Positions 23,860-31,036 of a stretch of DNA of 40,106 bases are shown here, in pieces. The DNA comes from Prevotellaceae bacterium UBA4336. GTDB lineage: Bacteria; Bacteroidota; Bacteroidia; Bacteroidales; Bacteroidaceae. The notes beneath the pieces are model-generated. The model saw nothing but the letters and a program-made list of their open reading frames with translations. It did no database searches and had not been told where the DNA came from. Made by a program: the position numbers and the translations under genes. Each line of letters starts with the position of its first letter. Positions within the stretch are counted from its first letter, which is position 1. The stretch lies in the NCBI GenBank assembly GCA_002394305.1, contig DGTM01000053.1, positions 1 to 40,106 of the forward strand. Direction: 5' to 3'.

Positions 23860-25719
23860 TTACCACCAGTGCCCGCCGCCACCGCCGGGACCGCCGCCGC
23901 CGCTGCTGTATGTGGAGAGCGACACGGACGAGCCGCCGCTGCAACTGTCATAGCCGAAGCCGTTCCAGAAGGAGGTGCCGCTGCCCGTCACGTCGGACTT
24001 CAGTGCAGGCGCTGCGGTGGTGTAGACGGCAAGGGTGCTTCCCATGCTGCTGTTCGAAGGCACCTTGAAGGCAAAGGCCAGGGCCGAGCCGTTGTAGAGG
24101 GCGTACCATTTGCCTTTGCTGATTGACGTTGTCTGCTTGGCCGTGCCGCCCGAGATGCTCGAGCCGCTCTCAAAGCCTCCGATGGCAACGACGTTCCCGC
24201 CAGTGATGTAAAGTTGCTTCCGTCCCTCAGTGTTGGCGTCAATGCCCACCTCCGGGTTTCTGGCCGCAACGGCCACCACGTTGCCGCCCTTAATGTAGAA
24301 GTTGCCGTTGGCATCCAGTCCGTCGTTGCCGCTGGAGTTGCCATACACGTAGCCGCCGCTGATGGTGAAGTCGCCGGCCGTGTTGATGGCATCGTCGCTG
24401 GCAGAGGCGTAGACGTAGCCGCCCGTAATGGTCAGCGTGCTCTTGCTTTCGATGCCTTCGTGGCTTGCGGAAGAGGCGACGACCTCGCCGCCCGAGATTG
24501 TCATGGCTCCCTCGCTCTTGATGGCCTTGGCGGAAGCCGTCAGGCTGCTTGTGTATCGGTAGAGACTGCCTGTCGATGTTGCCGAGGTGTAGCCGCCGCT
24601 GATGTCGAGCGTGCCGTCGGCCTTGATGCACTTGCCGCCGCTGCCCTGGGATTTCAGGGTGAGCGTTCCGCCCGAGATGCTCATGTTGCCGTCGCTCTTC
24701 AGCGCAGCGCACCCCTTGGCATCTCTTTCGTCGCTGTCATAGACTCCGCCTCCCGTCGTGGTCACGCTGACGGTCCCCTCGCTGACGTTCAGGTCTCCGG
24801 CAGCCTTGATGCCCTTGGCCGCGGCGGCACTGATGTTCAGGTTGAGTGTGCCGCCCTCGATGTAGATGTTGCCCGAGTCCTCATCCTCGTGGTCGGTGGT
24901 CTCGCCGGTAGAGGTTGTGCCGCCCAGGTCGCACTGGATGCCGTCGTCGCCAATGCCGCTCATCGTCACCGTGCCGCTCTTCATCTGCAGGTATTCCTCG
25001 CAGTTGATGCCGTCGCCCACGGTCGAGGTGATGTTCAGCGTCAGGTTCTTGATTGTGATGTACGAGGCGCTCTTGATGCCGTGCTTGGTGCCTGCAGCAA
25101 TGTTGAGCGTGCCGCCTCCCTGGAGCTGGAGTTGCCCCTTGCTGTAGATGCATGCTTTCTGCGAGCCGCCGGTGCCGTCGGAAAGGGTGTTCTCCGTGCC
25201 CTTCTTGGCCGATATCTGAATGCGTTTGCTATTGGTGATGTTGATGGCGGCGCCGCTTGGATTGTTCAGGGTGAGGCCGGAGAGCGATACGGTGCACTTG
25301 TAGGAGCCGGAGAGCTGGAAGTCACCGTCGGCACTTGTTCCCGACAAAGTGTACGTTATCTCGTCTCCGTCGACGGCATCCGTGTTGCTTTGGGCTATTG
25401 TGACATGTGCTCCGCTCACGGTGGGTGTGACGTACTGCGCCACGTTGCCTGCCACGACGACGGATGCCGAGATGCCGTCATAGGCGATGCTGACCTGGTT
25501 GTCGGTAACGGGTGTCTCGTCGGTGTACATGGCGGTGACGTCTGCCAGGTCAAAGGTCTTGCCCATGACGGACAGGGATGTGCCTCCCGCGAAGGTCATT
25601 TCGCCTGTCTGTGCTGCGGGGAACTGGTAGGTCACGCCTTCGGAGACGATGTTGAGTGTCTGTGCCATTGCTGCCGATGCGGCCAGCGACATGGCTATGG
25701 TGGAGAGAAGCGTCCTCAT
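23860..25719 (-). CDS. Cthe_2159-type carbohydrate-binding beta-helix protein, secreted
   Basis: 619 residues with a signal peptide (1-19). An N-terminal ~70-residue module (TLNIVSEGVTYQFPA ... DLADVTAMY) resembles the 131-aa protein encoded just upstream. Residues ~80-590 are many short repeats of the type GTLNI..GTKHGIKS..., DGI(N/Q)CE and SGGxVxA, as in the Cthe_2159 family. The founding Clostridium thermocellum protein is a Ca2+-binding right-handed beta-helix that binds cellulose and polygalacturonate. The C-terminus is a glycine-rich tail ending in HWW. The start overlaps the preceding gene by 4 bp (ATGA). Function as a surface carbohydrate-binding protein is inferred; no catalytic residues are recognised. 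Confidence 0.85.
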   Translation of the reverse strand: MRTLLSTIAMSLAASAAMAQTLNIVSEGVTYQFPAAQTGEMTFAGGTSLSVMGKTFDLADVTAMYTDETPVTDNQVSIAYDGISASVVVAGNVAQYVTPTVSGAHVTIAQSNTDAVDGDEITYTLSGTSADGDFQLSGSYKCTVSLSGLTLNNPSGAAINITNSKRIQISAKKGTENTLSDGTGGSQKACIYSKGQLQLQGGGTLNIAAGTKHGIKSASYITIKNLTLNITSTVGDGINCEEYLQMKSGTVTMSGIGDDGIQCDLGGTTSTGETTDHEDEDSGNIYIEGGTLNLNISAAAAKGIKAAGDLNVSEGTVSVTTTGGGVYDSDERDAKGCAALKSDGNMSISGGTLTLKSQGSGGKCIKADGTLDISGGYTSATSTGSLYRYTSSLTASAKAIKSEGAMTISGGEVVASSASHEGIESKSTLTITGGYVYASASDDAINTAGDFTISGGYVYGNSSGNDGLDANGNFYIKGGNVVAVAARNPEVGIDANTEGRKQLYITGGNVVAIGGFESGSSISGGTAKQTTSISKGKWYALYNGSALAFAFKVPSNSSMGSTLAVYTTAAPALKSDVTGSGTSFWNGFGYDSCSGGSSVSLSTYSSGGGGPGGGGGHWW

Positions 25720-26111
25720 TGTCTTACTTGTACTTTAATGGTCGTTCCGTTGGTCTTCATGATGTATGTTCCCTGCGGCAGCTTGCGCCCCTGCTGCATC
25801 TGCCGTCCGTTCAGGTCGTAGATGGTGATGCCATCCGCTGGCCGGAGGTCGTCGAGGCGTATGTCGCTGATGCCTGTCGCCTCGGCTTCGGAGAACTCCA
25901 TCTTCGTGAGCGAGGCAAGGGGGAGGCTGAGGGAGTTTGTTCCGTCGGTCACGGTCAGCGTGCCTTCGGCGCAGGTGATGTTCAGTCCGGTGGCGGTGAT
26001 GCTCTGTGTGGTGCCGTCGGTCAGTGTGAACACGAGGCTGTTGTAGTCGGTGGCGCTCATGCCTGTTGCCAGTGCGGCCAGTGCGGCCAGGATTATAAGT
26101 TTCTTCTTCAT
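25716..26111 (-). CDS. Small secreted protein: beta module plus C-terminal tail
   Basis: 131 residues: signal peptide (1-19), a ~55-residue module (LVFTLTDGTTQSITATG ... PLASLTKMEFSE) and the tail IYDLNGRQM ... PQGTYIM. The module is of the same type as the N-terminal part of the next protein in the operon, so this gene looks like a free-standing version of it. It is coupled to that gene by an ATGA overlap and lies 24 bp after the first Cthe_2159-type gene. No family name or function can be assigned. Confidence 0.7.
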   Translation of the reverse strand: MKKKLIILAALAALATGMSATDYNSLVFTLTDGTTQSITATGLNITCAEGTLTVTDGTNSLSLPLASLTKMEFSEAEATGISDIRLDDLRPADGITIYDLNGRQMQQGRKLPQGTYIMKTNGTTIKVQVRQ

Positions 26112-26135
26112 AGTTGCTATTCTTGTGTTGTCAGA

Positions 26136-27893
26136 TTAAAAGAACCGGCCTCCGCCAGGGCCACCCATGCCGCCTGTTTTTCCGCCGGAGTAGGAGGAGA
26201 GGGATGCCGACGAGCCTCCGCTGATGCTGGCACCCGTGACGGCCAGTCCGCCGAAGTACGATGTGCCGCCCGTGACGGTGATGCCCGAGGTGAGGCTGGG
26301 CGTGGAGGCTGTGGAGATGACCAGTCCGCTGCCGCCGCTCGTGGGTGTGCGGAAGCAGAAGGTCTCGCTGCCGCCTGTCAGCGCATACCATGTGCCAGCG
26401 CTCCACGACCCCTGGTAGCACGACTGGCTCAGGCTGCTGCCCTGCTCCAGTCCGCCGACGGCAACGATGGTGCCGCCCTGTACGTAGAGCTTATAGCCGC
26501 CCTCGGTGTTGGCATCGAGTGCCACCTCTGCGCCGCCGCTGCTGATGGCATAGACCGTTCCGCCCAGGACGTACATGTTGCCGTTCGCGTCGATGCCGTC
26601 GTTGTTCCGTCCTTGGGCGAAGACATATCCGCCCGAGATGGTCAGGTGGCTCTTTGAGTTGATGGCGTCGTCGTAGGTGTAGGCAGCCGTCTCGCCGCCG
26701 CTGATGGAGAGTGTGCTCTTGCTCTCGATGCCTTCGCCGCCGGTGCCGCTGGTGCGCACCCAGAGGCGTCCGCCCGCGATGTCCAGTGCGCCGTCGGCCT
26801 TGATGCCCTTCGGCGAAGCCGTGTCGCTGTAGCTCTTGTACTGGCCGCCTTCGGTGATGATGTAGGTGCTGCCGCCCAGGAAGTGGCTCTCCGTATCGGT
26901 GCTGATGCCTTTGCCGCCCGAGCCTGTGCTCTTGAGCCACAGCTCTCCGCCGCGGATGGTGAAGGTGGAGTCGGCCTTGATGCAGGCGGCTCCCTTTGCT
27001 TCCTGTTCGTCGGAGTCGTAGGTGCCGTCCCCTGTCGTGATGACGGTCGTGCGTCCGCCGTTTACGCAGATGTGGCTTTCGCAGTTGATGCCCTTGGCTG
27101 CAGCAGCCGACACCTCGACGTTCAGTATGCCGCCGTTGATGTAGATGCCGTCGTTAGCCTTGATGCCGTGGCCTGCCGAACTCTTCACGTAGACGTTGTT
27201 TCCTGTGCGGAAGACGATGTAGTCCGCCGAGTGGATGCCGTTGTTGTAGTTTGCCGTCACGCTGAGCGAGCCGCTGCCGTTCATGAGGAGCTTGCCCTTG
27301 CAGTAGAGTGTGCCCTTGTGTGCGTTCTGCGACGTCGTGCCGTCGGCCAGGGTGTTGGTCGTGCCTTCGCCCAGGACGATGTAGGCCCGCTTGGAGCAGA
27401 GCAGGTTGAGGGCGGCAGAGTCGGGGTTCGTGATGCTGACCCCTTCGAGCCGCACCTCGTACTTCTTCTCGCCGACGACGGTGAAGGAGCCGTTGCTGGT
27501 CGAGCCGCTCAGCACGTAGCAGACTTGTTTCGTCGTGCCGTGGTTGGCGGTGATGTGTCCGTCGCGGACGGTCACCTCCACGCCGTTCTCGTTCATTTCC
27601 ATGGGGTTCGAGAGGTCGATGCTGACCTCGGTGTCGAAGGTGTTGTTCTCCAGGGGGTCCTCGTCTGCGTTGGGGAACTGCTCGTCGGCTGTCGTGGCGG
27701 GTTCGGCGCTCGTCTTGTCGATGCCGACGGTGAAGGATGTCAGGCTGCCCGTCGTGGAGGAGCCGGTGCCAGAGGCCGTGCCTCCCGAGGTTGGCGTTGT
27801 GATGTCGTCCAGGACATTGTCGCTGGAGCATGCTGCAAGCAGTGTCGCCAGGGCTGTCAGCATCGGGAGGATGGTCTGATGAAGTGTTTTCAT
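26136..27893 (-). CDS. Cthe_2159-type carbohydrate-binding beta-helix lipoprotein
   Basis: 585 residues. The signal peptide ends in the lipobox LLAAC (Cys about residue 22), so this is a lipoprotein. A Ser/Thr/Gly-rich, low-complexity linker (25-75) leads into the Cthe_2159 repeat region (about 90-565), with GSGSLSVTANYNNGIHS, AAAKGINCESHI, DGTYDSDEQEAKGAACIKAD and IDANGNMYVLGG. It ends in a Gly-rich tail with FF at the C-terminus. It is the first gene of the five-gene operon, directly downstream of a TACCTTTG box. Surface-exposed glycan binding is likely from family knowledge. The paired lipoprotein and soluble secreted forms in one operon suggest they work together. Confidence 0.87.
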   Translation of the reverse strand: MKTLHQTILPMLTALATLLAACSSDNVLDDITTPTSGGTASGTGSSTTGSLTSFTVGIDKTSAEPATTADEQFPNADEDPLENNTFDTEVSIDLSNPMEMNENGVEVTVRDGHITANHGTTKQVCYVLSGSTSNGSFTVVGEKKYEVRLEGVSITNPDSAALNLLCSKRAYIVLGEGTTNTLADGTTSQNAHKGTLYCKGKLLMNGSGSLSVTANYNNGIHSADYIVFRTGNNVYVKSSAGHGIKANDGIYINGGILNVEVSAAAAKGINCESHICVNGGRTTVITTGDGTYDSDEQEAKGAACIKADSTFTIRGGELWLKSTGSGGKGISTDTESHFLGGSTYIITEGGQYKSYSDTASPKGIKADGALDIAGGRLWVRTSGTGGEGIESKSTLSISGGETAAYTYDDAINSKSHLTISGGYVFAQGRNNDGIDANGNMYVLGGTVYAISSGGAEVALDANTEGGYKLYVQGGTIVAVGGLEQGSSLSQSCYQGSWSAGTWYALTGGSETFCFRTPTSGGSGLVISTASTPSLTSGITVTGGTSYFGGLAVTGASISGGSSASLSSYSGGKTGGMGGPGGGRFF

Positions 27894-27936
27894 GGTGTTG
27901 AGTCTTTAGTTGAGATATCCTGTGTTTATGTTGGTG

Positions 27937-27944
27937 CAAAGGTA
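27937..27944 (-). promoter_or_regulatory. Predicted -7 box of the Cthe_2159/two-component operon
   Basis: TACCTTTG on the minus strand, 43 bases before the ATG at 27893. The upstream promoter region overlaps the hairpin at 27950-27992 and has no clear TTG at the usual distance, suggesting a weak or activated promoter. Confidence 0.6.
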
Positions 27945-27946
27945 TA

Positions 27947-27996
27947 AAGAAAGAGCCGTTCCGCGAAATTTATTCAGCGAAACGGCTCTTTTTGTC
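27947..27996 (-). terminator. Rho-independent terminator (GH127 gene)
   Basis: AAGAGCCGTT (27951-27960) pairs with AACGGCTCTT (27981-27990), and the stem extends a few pairs on the loop side. On the minus strand, downstream of the GH127 stop at 28019, the stem is followed by CTTTCTTTATA. The plus strand also has a T-run, so it may work both ways. The U-rich end runs directly into the TACCTTTG box of the next operon. Confidence 0.8.
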
Positions 27997-28018
27997 TGCG
28001 AACGGACTTGTCGGCGAC

Positions 28019-30703
28019 TTATCTTACGGCCCATTTCCTGCCGTCGGCGATGTAGATGTTCTGCGGCAGCTTGTCGATTGTGCCGTCCGCGGCCTTGCGG
28101 CCTTGCAGGTCGTAGATGCCGTGGTCCGTGGCGTTGTGTGCGGAGGTGCGTGCATGGCGGATGCCGTCCGAGCTGTCTTCCACCCGCTCGATGCGGAAGT
28201 GGTCCACCTTGAACCATCCTGCGGGTTCGCTGGCGGAGGCTTCCGTGCCGTCGCTCTTCATGCAACTGGTGCGGATGCCGAGCGTGAGGCTCTCGCCCGC
28301 CTTGACTTCCACGGTCACTTCCATCTCCTCGAGTCGGAAGGGAGCGCCCGACGTGCCTTTGTGCCCGGCGAAGGTGGCCGTCTCGCCTGCCGTGAGGTTC
28401 TGGCCGTAGTCGCTCTCGCTGCCGAAGTACTGCACGTTGTTTCCGGCAAAGAGGCGGCAGGTGCCCAGGGCGCCCTTCTGGCACCAGAGCAGGCAACGGA
28501 CGCGGTAGGTGCCGGGTGTGAGTTTCGAGGCCGGGATGGTCTGGTACAGCTGGAAGTTGCGCGGGAAGGGCAGGGTGCGGTACCAGCAGACGTTCTCTCC
28601 GTAGTGGTTCATCGCGTCGTGGTTGATGCCGTAGCTGCTGCCGCTCAGGGTTCCGCGCACGTTCCATCCGTAGGGGCGCACGGTCTTCTGCTCTACGCCG
28701 CCGTGGTTGACGCGTTTGGCAGAGAGGAGTTCGAAGTCGGGGTTGACGAGGAGTGCCTCGGTGAGCGTCTCTTGTTCGCTGCGCAGGGCGTCGGGGAAGA
28801 CACTGACGCGCAGGGTGGTTGCCCCGTAGGGCACGAGGGAGATGCTGCGCTGCTCGCCGGTGGGCGTGATGTACTCCGAGGCGGGCAGGACGGGATTGTA
28901 GCGTCCTGCCTCCAATGTCCAGTTGAAGGGGCGGACGGGCAGTTCGATGCGCCATGGCGTGCCGTCGGGGTCGAAGGGATAGGCACTGGTGAGTTTCTCC
29001 TGGTCGACGACGAGGGGGAGCGTCTCGGCGTCGGTGTTGATGGCAAAGCCGAAGGGTTCCTTTGGCGTCATGCTCCAGCACTTGTAGCCGTCGCCCGGCA
29101 CCTTGCCGTTCATGTTGCTGTAGGTGTTGGTGTCCTCGGTGACGGTGGCGGGCACGGGGTAGGTCATGAGCAGCGGTCCGCACTCCACGTATTTCCCCTG
29201 GCCGTCGGCAGCTTGGGCCACCTTCGGCGTCATCGTCAGGGCGAGCTTCACGACGTCACCGTCCTTCCAGTCGCGTTCCAAAGTAACGAAAGTCCCCTCC
29301 CTGCTCTCTCCTTGGGGAAGTGCTTCCTCGCCGTTGACGGTGAGGGAATGGCTCTTGCACCAGCCCGGGATGCGGAAGACGAAGGGGAAGCGCTTCCCCT
29401 CGGGCATGGAGAAACGGAAGGTGATGTCGCCGCTGAAGGGGTAGTAGGTGTCCTCGGTGATGTGGCACGGCGTGTCGCCCACCTTGAAGTCCACTTCGCT
29501 GGGGGCGTACATGGCAGCCACGATAGCCTCGTCCGCTCTGCGCATCCAGAGGCGCGAGGCGAAGTTCGGCATCATGCGGTGCACGTTGCCCGCGCAGCAT
29601 TCCGTCTCGTGTGTCGGCCGGTACGCCATCCATGTCAGTCCGCGCTTGAAGGAGTTGTTGTCCGACGTGCCTGTGCAGATGACCTGGTTGACGGACGAGA
29701 AGTACTGCAGGGCATCGAAGTTCTTGGTGACGGCTCCCGGGGCGGCGTTGAAGATGGCACGCTCGATGCGGTCGGCCCACTCGGCCTCTCCCGTCACGGC
29801 CAGGAAGTAGCCGAGCGACCAGGTGTAGTCGGCGATGTCGCACGTCTCGTGGGCGATGTCGATGTCGTGCCCCAGGGTGTACTCTGCGCTGCTCGGCACG
29901 CCGTCGGGCAGCAGGTGGTCGCGCTCCAGCTTGCGCTCGGCGTTGAGGGCTATGCGCAGGTATTCCTCGTTGCCGGTATAGGCGTAGAGGAGCAGGGGCA
30001 GTTTGAGCATCTCGCAATAGGTGACGCCGTGCAGGTGGGTGAACTCGGGGCTGCCGGCTGCGGAGGCGTCGAAGTCGAACCCACCTGTCTTGTAGGCGTT
30101 CTCGGCCTTCGTCAGGAGCGACTTGATGCCGGTCTCGCCGTAGAGCCAGAGCAAGCCCTCCAGGTTGAGGATGTGCCTGTGCCCTTTTGTCAGGTCGCTG
30201 TTCGTCATGGAGTTATAGTTCCTCCGCAGAGCCGTCTTGAGCGTTGTGGGGGAGCCGTGCACGTCGGCGTAGGCTTTCATCGCACGCCAGAAGACGACCT
30301 GCGGCCAAAGGCTGCTGATGACCGACGAGCCCAGTCTGCCGCTCGACTGCGGGTGGGCCATCGTGTACTTGATGCCTTGCTCGCCCTTCGTGATGAGTTC
30401 CTCGTCGTCCAGCAGATAGCCCAGGCGGAGCAGTCCGTCCGTGTAGTAGGCGGTCTGTTCGTAGCGCCACCAGTCCTTCCCGTAGTTGCCGTTGCGCGGA
30501 ATCTCGCCGGCCCAGAGGCACGTGTTGTAGGGGTAGGAGAGCGACTCGGGGTGCCCCGTCATTCCGGCCTTCTGCCTTTGCAGGAACTCCAGGAGCCAGC
30601 CTTTGGGCGTGATGTCGGCGATGAGGCCTTCGCGGAAGGCAAACTCGGCCCGCCCGGTCAGGCAGGCGGCAAACATTACGGTCAGTAGGAAATGCCTCTT
30701 CAT
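28019..30703 (-). CDS. GH127-family beta-L-arabinofuranosidase-like glycosidase (DUF1680)
   Basis: About 894 residues with a signal peptide (MKRHFLLTVMFAACLTGRA). The (alpha/alpha)6 barrel carries the GH127 zinc-thiolate centre: Glu286 and Cys288 in AHETCDIADY, and Cys369/Cys370 in ECCAGNVHR. In HypBA1 the equivalent first Cys of this pair is the nucleophile. Beta domains follow (about 400-820) and a tail YDLQGRK ... NIYIADGRKW. Substrates in the family are L-arabinofuranosides of plant glycoproteins and pectin. The ATG at 30703 is used because a promoter ends at 30734 and the signal peptide starts there; the open frame to 30865 would begin upstream of the promoter. Confidence 0.88.
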   Translation of the reverse strand: MKRHFLLTVMFAACLTGRAEFAFREGLIADITPKGWLLEFLQRQKAGMTGHPESLSYPYNTCLWAGEIPRNGNYGKDWWRYEQTAYYTDGLLRLGYLLDDEELITKGEQGIKYTMAHPQSSGRLGSSVISSLWPQVVFWRAMKAYADVHGSPTTLKTALRRNYNSMTNSDLTKGHRHILNLEGLLWLYGETGIKSLLTKAENAYKTGGFDFDASAAGSPEFTHLHGVTYCEMLKLPLLLYAYTGNEEYLRIALNAERKLERDHLLPDGVPSSAEYTLGHDIDIAHETCDIADYTWSLGYFLAVTGEAEWADRIERAIFNAAPGAVTKNFDALQYFSSVNQVICTGTSDNNSFKRGLTWMAYRPTHETECCAGNVHRMMPNFASRLWMRRADEAIVAAMYAPSEVDFKVGDTPCHITEDTYYPFSGDITFRFSMPEGKRFPFVFRIPGWCKSHSLTVNGEEALPQGESREGTFVTLERDWKDGDVVKLALTMTPKVAQAADGQGKYVECGPLLMTYPVPATVTEDTNTYSNMNGKVPGDGYKCWSMTPKEPFGFAINTDAETLPLVVDQEKLTSAYPFDPDGTPWRIELPVRPFNWTLEAGRYNPVLPASEYITPTGEQRSISLVPYGATTLRVSVFPDALRSEQETLTEALLVNPDFELLSAKRVNHGGVEQKTVRPYGWNVRGTLSGSSYGINHDAMNHYGENVCWYRTLPFPRNFQLYQTIPASKLTPGTYRVRCLLWCQKGALGTCRLFAGNNVQYFGSESDYGQNLTAGETATFAGHKGTSGAPFRLEEMEVTVEVKAGESLTLGIRTSCMKSDGTEASASEPAGWFKVDHFRIERVEDSSDGIRHARTSAHNATDHGIYDLQGRKAADGTIDKLPQNIYIADGRKWAVR

Positions 30704-30733
30704 AGTGCGTCGTATTGTGTTCTTTCCGACTGC

Positions 30734-30764
30734 AAATGTACAAAGAAAAGCAAGAATCTGCAAC
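30734..30764 (-). promoter_or_regulatory. Predicted promoter of the GH127 gene
   Basis: On the minus strand, TTG (30764-30762), exactly 20 bases, TACATTTG (30741-30734), then about 30 nt to the ATG. A four-unit 21-bp array lies 107 bp upstream. Confidence 0.7.
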
Positions 30765-30871
30765 AGAAACGGCAAAAAAAGTACAATACAGTATGAAAAC
30801 AATCCCCTCGCCTCGCGGAGACAAACCCGGCGCCAAGCGGCACGAAATCCTTCGCCGCCCGCCATAAAACA

Positions 30872-30955
30872 ATTTCAGTGGCTTGGAAATATATTTCAGA
30901 GCCACTAAAATATATTTCCAAGCCACTGAAATAAATTTCCAAGGCACTGAAAAAG
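30872..30955. repeat. Four 21-bp operator-like repeats with alternating orientation
   Basis: Units start at 30872, 30893, 30914 and 30935, exactly 21 bp apart. Units 1 and 3 are reverse complements of each other over 19 bases. Each unit follows the pattern ATTTC-N9-GAAAT, or nearly so, which is itself an imperfect palindrome. This fits tandem binding sites on one DNA face in the GH127 upstream region. The 30704-31036 gap otherwise holds the GH127 promoter and no supported gene. Confidence 0.8.
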
Positions 30956-31036
30956 TTTTATACCGCATGGTTTGGCAAAAGAGTCCATGTCGTGACGGAT
31001 TTTGCCATACGTCGTGAAGGAAAAGGTGACGTGGAG

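Noticed and set aside
24214..25821. 535-codon plus-strand ORF opposite the second beta-helix gene
   Set aside because: Mirror image of the repetitive minus-strand gene; no signal peptide or family match.
30704..30865. N-terminal extension of the GH127 protein
   Set aside because: It would start upstream of the predicted promoter (30734-30764), and the signal peptide begins at the ATG at 30703.
30872..30955. Small heptad-repeat protein encoded by the 21-bp array
   Set aside because: Both strands read as 7-residue repeats simply because 21 is a multiple of 3; there is no promoter or signal for translation, and two frames look equally good.
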